Of a DNA stretch of 64,000 nucleotides, positions 44,388 to 55,858 are shown piece after piece. The stretch lies in NCBI GenBank assembly GCA_973895155.1, contig OZ316899.1, positions 4,216,001 to 4,280,000 on the forward strand, read 5' to 3'. The DNA is from Marsupella aquatica (Eukaryota; Marchantiophyta). A program made the translations under genes and the position numbers. The notes beneath the pieces were generated by a model. That model saw only the letters and a list, made by a program, of their open reading frames with translations, had not been told where the DNA came from and did not search any database. Each line of letters starts with the position of its first letter. The first letter of the stretch is position 1.

Positions 44388-47339
44388 CAGAATGACCAGG
44401 AGGCCCCGCAACTAGAAGCGCCCTGTGTTGAGGAAGAGCGCTCACCCCATTTGGAGGAGGCGGATATGGAGCTTCCAAAGTTTAGAGAATTTGAACTCAG
44501 ACCAGCGGGTCTTACTGAAGGGATAGTAGACACTGCTGCGTGCCAGAAAATTGAGATCGAACCTGGTAAGTTCCTCAACATCGGTCAGCACATCCAGGGC
44601 GAGCTGAGAGAACGGTATATTTTGCTGCTAACCCAATACAAGGACGTGTTTGCCTGGAGTCATGCAGATTTGAAGGGGATACACCCACACCTTGGAGAAC
44701 ATAGGATTGACCTGATGGAAGGGGCAGTTCCAGTTCGCCAGAGGCAATACCGTCTCAACCCCAAGTACTCAGTTCTTGTTAAAGATGAGTTAGATAAGCT
44801 TACCTCTGCTGGGTTTATTTACCCTGTACTGAGCAGCGAGTGGGTATCCCCTATTGTCATCGTTCCCAAAAAGCCTGGTCCGGACGGAAAGATGAAGATC
44901 CGTGTTTGTCAGGATTTCCGGAGACTGAATGCTGCCACTCGTAAGGACCATTACCCTCTCCCGTTCATTGACTCCGTCCTGGATTTAGTCGCACGTCATG
45001 AATGGTATAGTTTTTTGGATGGGTATTCCGGATACAACCAAGTCTCAATTCGTCAGGAGGACCGCGATAAGACTACTTTTACCACCGACTGGGGCACATA
45101 TGCTTTCACCATGATGCCTTTCGGCCTATGTAATGCCCCTGGAACTTTCCAGCGCATAATGATGATTATTTTTCAGGAGTATTTGAGGCGCTTCATGGAA
45201 ATTTTTATTGACGACTTCTGTGTGTTTTCTAATTCTGTGGCTGACCACTTGATACACCTTGAGAAGACCTTTCAGAAGTGCCGGGACGCTCAGCTGTGCC
45301 TACACCCAGAAAAGTGCTACATTGGAATGCAGGAAGGCATTTTGTTGGGCCATGTCATTTCTCAGCGAGGTATTGAGGTGGATAAAGAAAAAATTCGAGT
45401 GATCTTAGAGCTGCGACCTCCGGCTGATTTGAAGCAGTTGAGGGGGTTCCTGGGACACGTGGGTTACTATCGACGATTTATACATAAGTACTCGGATAGG
45501 GCTCTACCCCTCACTCAGTTGCTGAAGCAAGAGGTTCCTTACACTTGGACACCTGAGCGACAGGCTGCTTTTCAAGCCTTGAAGGAATGTTTGGTGACCG
45601 CTCCAGTCTTGTCCCCTCCTAATTGGAGTAAGAAGTTTCATGTTTTCACTGATGCTTCTGCTTTCTGTGTAGGGGCTAATCTCAGCCAACGCGATGAAGC
45701 AAATAGGGACCATCCGATTTACTATGCAAGCAGGCAGATGAGTGCAGCGGAAAAACATTACACTGTTACTGAGAGGGAAGCTTTGGCAATTGTGTTCGCA
45801 TGTAAGAAATTCCGCCACTACTTGCTCGGCTATCAGGTTGTTTTCCATACGGACCATAATTCCTTGAAGTATTTAGTCAATCAAGTGGACCTTTCGGGAC
45901 GAGTGGCTCGCTGGGTTCTTCTGTTGCAGGAGTTCGATTACGAGGTTCAGGTGCGGCCAGGGCAGCATCATGAGAATGCGGATTTTTTATCCCGACTTCC
46001 TGGTCCTGTGAATGAGCATAGTCTCTCTGATGACTTTCCTGATGAGCAACTTTGGCATATCGAAGGTGAGTCATCCAAATATTTTGATATTGTGCAAATG
46101 TTGTTACATGGGATATTTCCTCCGGATCTGAATGCAGAAGAGAGGGCGGTGTTTATGCATAAGGTTGGACCCTACTCCATTATCAAGGATGTACTCTTTA
46201 GACAAGGTCCTGATCAGAAGTTCCGAAGGTGTCTGGAAGAGAGAGAAATACCGACAGTGTTACAAGCTCTTCACCAGGGGGATACTGGTGGCCACTATGC
46301 CGTCAACACCACAGTTCGAAAGATCCAGGATGCCGGATACTGGTGGCCCACAATGCATAGGGATACTTACCTATTCATTAAGAGTTGTGACCCCTGTCAG
46401 CGAGTGGGAAAACCGACTGCTTCCTCCAAGTGGCCCTTGACATCCATTTTGCCATTGGCTCCTTTCGAGAAATGGGGAATCGACTTCATTGGACCCATTT
46501 CTCCAGCAGCACGGCGAACCCGTAGTAAGTATATTATCCTTGCTACCGACTACGCCACCAAGTGGGTGGAAGCAGCTGCCACGAGGAAGAACGATGCTAA
46601 CACTGCTGCTGCCTTTTTGTTTGAGCACATTATAACTCGCTTTGGTTGCCCACTGGAGTTGGTAAGTGATCGCGGCCTTCATTTTCTGAATGCAACTATT
46701 GAGCTGATCACAGATCTTTACCTCATTAAGCACCGGAAAACTACCCCATACAACCCTCGGGCAAATGGGCTTACAGAGAGGGCTAATGGTATCATGGGAA
46801 AAATCCTCAATAAGATGGTAGCAGCCCACAAAACTGATTGGGACATTAAGTTATTCTCTGCATTATGGGCTTATAGAACTGCAGAGAAAATAACAACCTT
46901 ACGCACCCCTTTTTACCTGACTTACGGATTTGATAGTATTGTCCCTATTGAGTTTTCCATTCCCACCGACAGAATTTTGGTGCCCGACCGGCTGTCAGTT
47001 GAGGAGAGTTTACCGCATAGACTAGTTGACCTTAATTTATTAGAGGAAGACAGACTCGCTGCTTTGCATCACACTCATGTCGTCCAGAGTAAGCGTAAGA
47101 AGGTCTATGATGCTAAACTGAAAAAAGTGGAGTTAGACGTGGGTGATTTAGCCTTAATTTATGATTCTCGTTTTATGTTGTTCCCTGGAAAGATGCATAC
47201 TCATTGGCTAGGACCATATCGTGTTACCAACATATGGAGTAATGGATCTGTAGCGTTGACTACCCTTGATGGTCATCCTTTAGATACTCGAATAAATGGC
47301 TTCCGTCTTAAACGCTATCATTCACCTGCCCCAGACTAG
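44382..47339 (+). CDS. Pol of element C: RT, RNase H, integrase
   Basis: Open from just after the UGA to 47339 (985 codons). RT: WVSPIVIVPKKPG, RVCQDFRRLNAAT, FLDGYSGYNQV, MPFGLCNAPGTFQRI, active site FIDDFCVFS. RNase H: FTDASAFCVGANL, YTVTEREALAIVFA, HTDHNSLKYLV. Integrase: zinc domain HQGDTGGHY...CDPCQRVG, core Asp in WGIDFIGPI, Asp in LVSDRGLHF, Glu in NGLTERANG; the tail ends VNGFRLK-like (INGFRLKRYH) with no chromodomain. All catalytic residues are present. Order and tail fit the Athila/Tat side of Ty3/gypsy, as does the primer site. Confidence 0.95.
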   Translation, partial: QSQNDQEAPQLEAPCVEEERSPHLEEADMELPKFREFELRPAGLTEGIVDTAACQKIEIEPGKFLNIGQHIQGELRERYILLLTQYKDVFAWSHADLKGIHPHLGEHRIDLMEGAVPVRQRQYRLNPKYSVLVKDELDKLTSAGFIYPVLSSEWVSPIVIVPKKPGPDGKMKIRVCQDFRRLNAATRKDHYPLPFIDSVLDLVARHEWYSFLDGYSGYNQVSIRQEDRDKTTFTTDWGTYAFTMMPFGLCNAPGTFQRIMMIIFQEYLRRFMEIFIDDFCVFSNSVADHLIHLEKTFQKCRDAQLCLHPEKCYIGMQEGILLGHVISQRGIEVDKEKIRVILELRPPADLKQLRGFLGHVGYYRRFIHKYSDRALPLTQLLKQEVPYTWTPERQAAFQALKECLVTAPVLSPPNWSKKFHVFTDASAFCVGANLSQRDEANRDHPIYYASRQMSAAEKHYTVTEREALAIVFACKKFRHYLLGYQVVFHTDHNSLKYLVNQVDLSGRVARWVLLLQEFDYEVQVRPGQHHENADFLSRLPGPVNEHSLSDDFPDEQLWHIEGESSKYFDIVQMLLHGIFPPDLNAEERAVFMHKVGPYSIIKDVLFRQGPDQKFRRCLEEREIPTVLQALHQGDTGGHYAVNTTVRKIQDAGYWWPTMHRDTYLFIKSCDPCQRVGKPTASSKWPLTSILPLAPFEKWGIDFIGPISPAARRTRSKYIILATDYATKWVEAAATRKNDANTAAAFLFEHIITRFGCPLELVSDRGLHFLNATIELITDLYLIKHRKTTPYNPRANGLTERANGIMGKILNKMVAAHKTDWDIKLFSALWAYRTAEKITTLRTPFYLTYGFDSIVPIEFSIPTDRILVPDRLSVEESLPHRLVDLNLLEEDRLAALHHTHVVQSKRKKVYDAKLKKVELDVGDLALIYDSRFMLFPGKMHTHWLGPYRVTNIWSNGSVALTTLDGHPLDTRINGFRLKRYHSPAPD

Positions 47340-47360
47340 GCTTGTGAGGGCACTGCGCCG

Positions 47361-47373
47361 TTTGAAGGGGGGA
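47361..47373 (+). other. Polypurine tract of element C
   Basis: tttgaagggggga, followed by tta and the LTR start tgtggtatac at 47377. It marks where plus-strand DNA synthesis would begin. Confidence 0.75.
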
Positions 47374-47376
47374 TTA

Positions 47377-47476
47377 TGTGGTATACCCGTTAGCGATAAT
47401 CTTCTAAATAGGAGACATTTTTAATTTTTTTGGATGGAAGTTAGAAACTTTGAGGTTGTAAGCAGGATAATTAGCA
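47377..47476 (+). repeat. Start of the 3' LTR of element C, broken off
   Basis: Matches the first ~100 bp of the 5' LTR (38748 onwards) to 'gcaggataattagc', then departs into a short tandem repeat and the inverted arm. The remaining 1.3 kb of the 3' LTR is absent. Confidence 0.9.
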
Positions 47477-47498
47477 GGATAATTAGCAGGATAAAAGC
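47461..47498. repeat. 12-bp slippage repeat at the strand-switch junction
   Basis: agcaggataatt occurs twice in tandem, then agcaggataaa, then agcagg leading into the inverted gag sequence. The intact LTR has the unit once. The repeat exists only at the junction, as if the polymerase slipped on its template before switching. Confidence 0.85.
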
Positions 47499-49280
47499 AG
47501 GTCCCATAGGTGGCCTCGGCACTGCTCGACCATAATTCGGCTTCGAAGATGCCCATGCTGGTCCAGGAGCTGGTTGAGGTGTCGATGGGAAATACTGACT
47601 TCCCCCAGGTGCTATCACAGCATAGGAATTATCATAGTCATAACCCTCCGCCTCCTCCTGCATCTGCATGTAATTTACCTTCAGATTGGAATTCGGGCAT
47701 TCACTTGGATAATGGCCTTGCTGATTGCAACGAGCACACCAAACGTTTACTCTCATAGCAGGCGGTTGTCGTCTCACAGGTTTAAGAGCAGCAATGTTGA
47801 CACTTAATTTAGACAACTTGCCACTAAGATCTGACATCAACCGATCCAGGTTCTTCGGGTGAGTGGTCTTGGAGGCCCCCTTGCTGGAAGATTTCTTCTT
47901 TGGAGTAGATTTCTCCGAATCTGAAGAAGAGGTCGAACTCTCACTGGTAGTGGTCGTGGAGCTGTACTCGTCGTCACTGGAACTGCTAGTGGTTTCTGCC
48001 TCCGATTCTGAGCTGTCCTTGGATTTATTTTTCTTCTTATGCCTATCTCGTTTCAAGTCCTTCCTCACCCGTTTCTTCCCTGAAATCTCAGAATCGACAT
48101 ACTTCTGTGCGGCTTCTTGTGCTTCATCAAAAGTCATGCCTCCCTCTCTCCTCACATATCGGGCAATACGGGAAGGTAGCCCGTTGACAAACCAATCTCT
48201 CACAGTTAATTTAGAAGTGGCAGGGTTATACTGGTCAACCAAATCCAACAGTTTATCAGCGTATTTTCTTACCGAGCCATGCTTCTTCATACGTAAGTGA
48301 GATATCCGAGTAAATGCTCGGGCTGCTGCTCCATCTTCTTGGAATTTAGCCAAGAACGCAGCCTTCACACTGGGCCAATCCTGTTTGGTTGGGAACCGAT
48401 CGTACCATTTCTGTGCTCTTTTCTTCATTAGCCCCCCGAATAAATTGGCTTTCTCTGCATCCAGGCTCTGCCCATTAGAAGTTGCTGAGGCCTCAAACTC
48501 CTTCAGGTAAACCTCTGCATCCTCCTTTGAGGTCCCAAAAAATCTATCATACCGCACATGGTTCCGGGCCATTGTAACTACGGGCGCTGCTGAAGAAGGA
48601 GAGGCGCTCTTAGTACTTCCGGGGGTAGAGGTCCCGCCTCGTGGCGTGCGGGTTGTGCTGGAAGGTAAACTGGAATTTGATGTACCACTTCCCAACGAAG
48701 ATACTCCCGAGTGGGATGTCTGAGATGTATACAGGTTATCTAAGTCCTCAACGCCTCCCAATGGTACCACAAAAACACTCTCAGGAGTGTCATAAGGGTC
48801 TTGGGCAATCTCTGGTAAAGCGGTGCCTGGCGTCGTAGTTGTGACTTCTGCGGGTTGCTCAAGGCTACCTTGGTTCTGCTCCTCCTGCGGGGTAAGTGAG
48901 TTCTCTCGTTCTTGCCACACCAGAGATGTTCCGAAAGTTTTAAAACTCGATGGAGTTATGTGATCATCCAAACTACTGGCTCGTCTTAAACTCCCCGAAA
49001 TTCCAGGCTTCTTTCGAGGCTTTTGTGGGACAATCAACTTCGGTCCAGAACGTAAGTTCACAAATCCTGGTCTACTAGAAGTTGGCGCTTCCAGAGTTCC
49101 CCTCGAATCATTCTGCTGAATGAGGGATAATCTCGCGTTTACACTTCCAGGTGGCGGAAAGTCTGGTGACTGAAATTCTGCAATTAACCCCCTCGGTTGA
49201 ACCGGTGATTCGAAGGATGGGACTTGGGACGTCGAGACTCGGGTTTCCTCCTTGCCTGGTTGCTGATTTTTCTCAGTCAT
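47499..49280 (-). pseudogene. Truncated gag of element C, minus arm
   Basis: Same protein start as 41157 (mirror position 49280), following it to RPPMGP near residue 594, where the arm ends. The frame then runs by chance into junction sequence and 3' LTR and stops at 47421. It lacks the last two zinc knuckles, protease and pol. Three residue differences from the plus arm stand out: Q to R in EETxVST, L to P in DQYNxA and T to M in EGGxTF. Confidence 0.92.
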
Positions 49281-49330
49281 TCCTCATTTCTCTACCCCTC
49301 TTGATACTGCCTGCCTCCTCCTTTACCAGC

Positions 49331-49627
49331 TTAAAAGGATCGCAACACCATTTCAGGAAATTCCATGACTGGGGGATCGATTATAACAAAATCCATAACA
49401 TAGTATTCATCCCCCACTTGAATAGCAAGTGACCTAAGTTCCCCTACAGGTCGAAGGATATGCCCGTCATACCAAATCCTAACTGTGGTGGCAAAAAGTG
49501 GTCCCAAATTTAATTGTTCTACCAACCAAGAAGAAAGCAAATTCACTCTCGAACCTCTGTCCAGCCTTACCGTTCTAATCAAGAAGCCGTCCACCCTTAC
49601 TTGAAACTCAAAGGTACTTCCCTGAAC
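49331..49627 (-). pseudogene. Retropepsin-like domain in the leader, minus arm
   Basis: Mirror of 40810-41106 with the same translation (LDRGSRVN, FVIIDPPVMEFP). Preserved identity reflects the recent common origin of the two arms rather than selection. Confidence 0.5.
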
Positions 49628-50234
49628 CTAGGGCATGATAGCGTCCGGGCCAGCTTCAAATCTGAGGGCGCCCCTTGCTATCCCGTAGCGCTCCGTCTGT
49701 AACTGCCGCACAAGTCCAATCTCCGAATTTTCCGCTTCCGGCTGGAGTCGTCCTTTGCTATCTAATAGCGCTCTCCTCCAGAACTTCCTCTTGAGCGTAA
49801 TGGTTTGGATCTCCCTCGAATCTCCCTGAAATCTCCCTGAACCCAGGGCCTCCCCCTTCAACAGAACCAATACATCCTCAACCCGCGGCGCTCTTCATAG
49901 TAAAGCAGCGCTCCTCTCCTGATACTGTACAAAAAAGTAACACTTCCCTCCGTCTGGACCAAGAATCCGCCCCTGCCAGAGAATTATGCACCATTTCGCT
50001 TTTCTTTCTTAATGGTGCGTTCTTTTCTCCTTTCAGTTGCACGGAGCGCTCTCCTTCGCCACAATTCTTCAAAAGAAGGTGGTGCATTGTCAATGGTGAA
50101 AGAATAGGTCTCAAATGTCATCACCGGCCATTCCACAGATGGCTCCATGAGGCCAAAATTCTCCCTTCTAAGCTCTTAAAATCCTTCACTACAAGTGGCA
50201 TTCACTGCCTGAGTTTCAATTACTTCCAATTCGT

Positions 50235-50252
50235 TCCCCGGCAGCGGCGCCA
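50235..50252 (-). other. Primer-binding site, minus arm of element C
   Basis: Reverse complement of the tRNA-Asp type site at 40185-40202, unchanged. Confidence 0.8.
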
Positions 50253-50260
50253 AAAATCTA

Positions 50261-51689
50261 TGTGGTATAGGTCTATAAATAAAACACAAGGTTTAAAGCC
50301 AAAGATAACCCAAAGTCGATCCCGTAAAGAACAAAGTGGAAGCTATTGAAGGAAATAGTGTTAATGAAGAGATATAAGCTGACCTCTCAAATTTCTCTAT
50401 CTTCAACCGATCAAACACAGAATAAAATCAACCAGTAACAACTAATTCTGGAATCATGATTGAAGGTGGATTTACATAAGGAAGAATTCAAGGAATATGA
50501 ATGGCATTGCCCTTCCTTCAACAAAGATTAGGGTCTTACTCAACCCATTCTCCTATATTCTTCTCCTTCAAAATCTCGCTCTTGTCATGAGAAGATCACA
50601 GGAAAGATATAATCTCTACCGTTTTCAAGGTAAATTTCAGATTATAATTGCCGAGCTTTGCATTAAAATGATGGCAACACGGTTTGGCTAGGCATCAGGT
50701 ATGGCATAGACAAAACACTAATGCAAAAGTCCAGGGCATAATAATGGTACTCTTGTCCCTCAATGATAGATTTGACACTTTCCTATAAACATTCATCTTT
50801 GAATTTTGAATGATTCTCATCACTGTAAGCAATCAATCATAAAATTCATCTTGATTTCCAGAAGTTGAACATACACTTGTTTATCGAGGAATCTTTCAAA
50901 ACAAATTCCTCAACACAAACATTTACTTCATTTGCAATCTCTACAACTGAATAGATCACAAACAAAGGGAGCGACCGGGAGTCTTGCATCTACAGCCAGG
51001 CTTCCAATTTAGTCCTTCTCACCCGAAATGAGGAAAAACAAGGGCTTAAGTATCATCAAAGTCAGGGCAGAGAAAGTGTTCCCTAGAATCTAGAAAGAAA
51101 AGTAACTAAAATGAGATCTAGAAAGGCTGATCTAAACTAAACTACATACTGTAGTTTTAACTAGTATGAAAAGTAGTAGAGTACTGAGTGCTGCTAACTA
51201 GAAAAGAGACTTCTTACTATGGTGGAAAATCAACTAGTAGCGCTGTCGGTAAAACAATAGTGAACATCTACTTAGTAAACTTACTAAAGGTGCTCTGAGT
51301 AAGTAAATAGTGCTGTCTTAAGAACTACTAACAGAGGGCGCCTCTTATGAGTTGACACTTCTGCCCAAAAATTATCCCTGTTTTACTCGCAGCGCCCTGT
51401 CTTCAATCAGGGGTGTCACATTACAGCTTCAACAATTGTCCTAAGCCTTCGGTTTTCTTCCTCGACCTGCATAGCTCCTCCGCCAGTACTCATTCTTTCT
51501 CGCGCTCTTACTGCTACCGGTCACCAGGTTGAAGCGCTCATTTCTTGGTAAAGGCCGTTCCTCTTCCCTACTCACTTAATGCTCTTTATGGCTAATTATC
51601 CTGCTTACAACCTCAAAGTTTCTAACTTCCATCCAAAAAAATTAAAAATGTCTCCTACTTAGAAGATTATCGCTAACGGGTATACCACA
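50261..51689 (-). repeat. 5' LTR of element C, minus arm
   Basis: 1429 bp, mirror of 38748-40176. I noted only a few differences, for example ctaagtagg for ctaaatagg near the outer end and two changes near 50630. Its outer end, not its inner end, borders the target duplication. Confidence 0.92.
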
Positions 51690-53374
51690 TTACTTTTGAC
51701 AAATTTCTTGAGCCGGCTAACATGGTAGCTTTTGCCTACGTCCATTTCCTTGGGTGTCTCCAACACCACCAAAACCGGATTATCCTTGTGGATCCGTTGT
51801 ATGATGCAATAGGGCCCCACATATCTGGGGCCAAACCAACTTCCTACTTATGTTCCCATGGTATTGTTCAGATCTCAACTATAACCAAGCGCTCTCCCCA
51901 ATTTTAAAGCTTACCTGGCGTGGATGCTTATCTCCTTGCTCCTTGTACCGACTTTGGGCAAGGGTCATACCCTTGGTAGCCGCTTCTACAACTAGGCATT
52001 GCTCTTGAATAAAATTGTCTGCAGAAGGAACCTTGCTCTCTGTCCGCCAAGATTCCCAATTTATGAACTAGGAGGGCGCCCTTGGCATCCTCCCTGTGAC
52101 CAACACAAACGGGGAAAACCCCATTGCCAAATGCTTGGTTGAGTTATACCTAAACTTGACCATTGTTAAGTGCTTTGCCCAATCCTTTTGATTGGTTGTC
52201 ACAAAATGATGCAAATGGTCCTCAACAATATCATTCACCTATTCCGTTTGGCTGTCCGTCTTATGATGATACGCTGATCCCCTAGTAAGGTCTGTGCCAG
52301 ATAACCGGAATAACACCTTCCAAAAGTGGCCCGTGAACTTTGTATCGCGGTCGAACAGGATATGCAACGACAATCCCCATTGTTGGAAGACATTGTTAAA
52401 CACTACACCAACAACCTCTTGGGCCAACCATTTTTGTAGTCGGCAAGAAATACGTCATCTTGGAAAAACAACCCATGATTGTTAAGATGGAGTTATTGCC
52501 GTGGGACTCAAGTAACCCAACAATGAAGTCCGTGGAGATGGACTCCCATGGAGCCGCGGCTAGAGGTAAACGTTGCAAAAGTCCTCCGTTCGGTTCTTTT
52601 GGCACGAGTAACAACTTTGCACGTGGCAAAGGAACGATTGCTTCATGTTTGGCCAATACACATCTCGCAACATGGTGCAGTACATAGAAGCTTGTCCGTC
52701 GTGCCTACCCTAAGACGAGTTGTGGTACTTTTGTAGAACCTCAAGTCTTAGAGACTTTGGTATGTACACAGCCTCTGCTTGTATTGCCATAATTGGACAT
52801 CATGCATGGCATCCAACCCCAATGAAATGTGCCTCACCTTGCCTTGGCCACCCCCATTGTTTTGTCATTCCTTGGCTAACTTGTCATCCCCATATGCCTT
52901 GGCCAAAACCTTTGGCCACTCGGATTCAAGCATTGTGATTGCATTGACACGATCATGGTTCCTATGCGATAACGCATTAGTTGTCGTGTTTGTCTTCTCA
53001 GGAACATGACGGACTTCAAAATCAAAATCCGCCAAGAACATCTGCCAGCACATTTCCTTGGGGTTCAGCCTTGGCTTAGAACTGAAGTATCCGACTGGCA
53101 AGCTATCTGTGTGTATTATCACCCTAGGACTGTTCTTAAGGTAAATCTTTCACTTCTTCAACACATAGATTACCGCATACATTTCCCTTTCCGGTGTGAT
53201 CCAATGATTTCCCAACTTACATGACTCAAATGCCACACGATGCCTATCTTGGTGAAGACAGAAGCCAATGGCATAATCACTTGCGTCTGTCCAATCTCAA
53301 ACAACTTCCCCATCTCAGATAACTTTAGAACTGATGGCGTTATCATTAGCCACTTGAGTTTTAGGAATGCTAAC
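51690..53374 (-). pseudogene. B2 RNase H end and integrase
   Basis: Minus strand from 53374: the RNase H frame 52865-53122 (IIHTDSLPVGYFSSKPRL, FEVRHVPEKTN), then a broken integrase zinc domain, then core pieces 52396-52656 (WESISTDFIVGLLE, catalytic Asp) and 52239-52427 (HILFDRDTKFTGHFW, catalytic Asp; TDSQTE), then the C-terminal barrel region down to RLKKFVKS. Many stops and frameshifts. The C composite follows at its left edge, D2 at its right. Confidence 0.88.
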
Positions 53375-54279
53375 TGTGGTGCATCCCATGGCTCTCTAAA
53401 CCCAGGAACCCGCCTTGAACAAGCCGATTCCCACTAGTTTTGCTCTTGCCAAGGCCGGTTCCGCGGCTTATCGGCATGGGACGTTGCTAAAACTCCTTTA
53501 CTAACTTTTTACCCACATATACTGGACAGACCCTTCATCGGGTCATGAGATATGCACCCGCCCTACTCTAGGCCTCTCCTTCCTCTCTTCCCTTGGTCTC
53601 CCTGTAGGTATGTTTCAATTTTGCCACCAAAATGATGCCCAATCGGCTTGGGTAGCCTCTAAGATGCCTCTCAGCTCAACACATCCAACTCTGCCTGCTC
53701 CTGATGACTTCACTTACTTCTTTTCTCTCCTATAGTTGATGTGGGCAATCTTTACACAAGTCAATGCAACACACAACTAGAAAGATGACTCATACTGACT
53801 AAGTTATACCGTGCAACTGCCATACAAAGAGTACTTCTCATACACAAGATCTACAAACTAAGCCAGAAGGCCAACTCTATTCAGCTCTTAGGCATGAGGA
53901 AACATGAATATACACAAGAGTCACTGCATAACTAACCGAGAGCTTCTCTGACTAATTGATCCCAGCCTTGCTAGTGCACTAAAAACTTGCTTAAGAAGAA
54001 GGCCCTGAAGTCCCGGCTACACATGTATTGATCCTAGTAGCGCATCTACCTAGCTGCGTAAGCCAAATCTACCTCTAAGTGTAATCTACCTATGTACAGC
54101 GGGGCAAGAGCACAAGTGTTGCTCTTACTAGTGGATCCGCACTCCCACTAATCTAAGTGTGAGGGCCGCTTCTTGGCCCTGATCCTAATCCTAAATTTGG
54201 AGGTCTGCACCTGCTCTGCCCACTCACGTCTCCTACCTCCATGTCTGCCCTCCCTAAAAGGGACGGCCCCCCTCCACCA
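53375..54279 (-). other. D2 3' non-coding region
   Basis: Counterpart of 15180-16090. It keeps the terminal inverted repeat (catcccatg near 53382 and catgggacg near 53476) and the ccagtatatgtg motif. No ORF. Confidence 0.55.
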
Positions 54280-55858
54280 TCATGAACCTGGTGGTTGGCT
54301 CTCAATGGATGCCCCCAATCCTTCCTTGGCGGCCAATGTAGTCGTCCCGTCCTCTAACAGGTTACCCGCTCCCGATTGGGTGAACTCATCCTCGGCGTGA
54401 CCGGGCCCCCCTCCTACCTCAGCTTCTGCTTCCCCGGCTTTTGCTTCCTTGGCTTGTAACAGTGGTGAGTTTGCTCCTACGGCTTCGGCACTGTCAGTCC
54501 TAGTATTGGCCATCTTGCCGTAGTGGTCCTCCTCATAGGCTCGTCCTATGAGTCGGGTTGTCTTGTCTTCCCAAGGTTGCGGTTGATGCCGATCAATGAT
54601 TGACAACCTTGAGTCAGTGCCTGTCATGGCCTCACCCAGCTAGTCTTCTTGGCGTACCTCCAAGACTGCCTCCTTGACAACCACTACCTCGCATAAGGCC
54701 GGTGCCATGCTTTCTACCTCACCCACGATGGCCTGAGGAACTGTGTTGCTCCCTGACCTGGAAGGTTTTCACTTCTTCTTGTCCTTCCCTTCCCAGGCAG
54801 CCGGTGCCTTCCCCTTGCCACTTACTTCCGGCAAAGGTGAGGGTGCCTCGACTTGTTGTTTGGTCAATACCACGCCCTGCAACCCTGTTGCCGCCATCGG
54901 GGGTCCACTTGTTGCAGCCTACCGATTTAATTCCTTGAATAGTTTCTTCAGCCGCTCCATTTGGTTGTCCACCTGCCTCTGCAAGTTCTCTAATTTCTGC
55001 ATGGCGTCCTCCAACTCCTCCTGGGTCTCGTCTTAATCCCCGCAAGCTTCCTCCAACTCCTTCAGGTTTTCGTCCAACTCCTTCCGTAAGGCTGCCCTCT
55101 CCTCTTGGGTTGCTTTCAGCTCTACGTTGAGCTCATGGACGACATCAAACTCTATCTTATTCATCTTCTTGTAGGTTTGATCAAGCATGTCATTCTTCTT
55201 ACGCAGGTTGGCTTGAAAGTTGGCCGACAGGGTTTCGAGGTCCTCCTTCAACTTATCAACGCTCTTGTAGGCCTCATCTAAGTTGTCCTTTTTTATGGAA
55301 GGCCCTACGGAATTCTTCAATCTCCTCCTTCAGTGCCCACTCCTTCCTCTGCACCTCTGTCATGGCCCTATTGCTAATTGTTAGGTGAGCTGCCTTTGCA
55401 TCTTTAAGCTCCTACTTCCACTTCTCCTTCTCCTTGAGAGCCTTGGCCAAATGCCCTTGGGTCTGGGCAAGTTTATTCTTGATTAATTGGTTATCAGCCT
55501 TGGCCGTATCCAGTTGCCACTGCATGATGTTTATCTCATGCCTCCTAACCCGCAGCTCGTCTTGAGCTTGCTTGGCTGCCTTTAGATCTCCAACCTTGGA
55601 TTCCCTCTCTCTAAGCCGTCGGATGACCTCCTCCTTCTTCATCCTCTACAAGGCCAGTGCTTCCTCCAACCGGATTTTCTTCAACCTCTCCCTATTGAGA
55701 AAAGGCCCTTGACTTCAACTCCTCACCAGAGACGTTGAGGGCAAGTAATCCGCACATCCTCCCATACTCCAGGGCTCTGCCACGTGCATAGGTGGAGTGG
55801 TTAGGAGATGCCGGCATCTCCCAACGCGGCCTTTGTTCCCATGCCGCCTTTCAAACCT
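54280..55858 (-). pseudogene. D2 coiled-coil part, broken
   Basis: Pieces of the second half of the D protein in several frames: 55412-55642 (VIRRLRERESKVGDLKAAKQ, matching VIRRLRRMEAEIEDLRAAKK in D1), 55033-55320 (DMLDQTYKKMNKIEF), 54719-55045, 54280-54627 (acidic, Gly-rich tail). The 5' side stops at the CACTA insertion. Confidence 0.75.

Larger units (their letters stand above)
38748..51689. mobile_element. C composite: gypsy element fused to an inverted partial copy of itself
   Basis: 12,942 bp flanked by ttact at 38743-38747 and 51690-51694. The left end is a plus-strand LTR start and the right end a minus-strand LTR start, so both termini read TGTGGTATA inwards. The left arm 38748-42938 and right arm 51689-47499 are both 4191 bp with no indels noticed and few substitutions. 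Between them lies the rest of a full plus-strand element to its polypurine tract plus the first ~95 bp of the 3' LTR. One target duplication around the whole means it integrated as a single molecule, best explained by strand switching during reverse transcription. Inserted in B2 integrase. Confidence 0.92.

Noticed and set aside
47421-47498. Hydrophobic ILLIILLIILL tail of the minus-arm gag ORF
   Set aside because: Translation of the slippage repeat and U3 in a chance frame, not a membrane segment.
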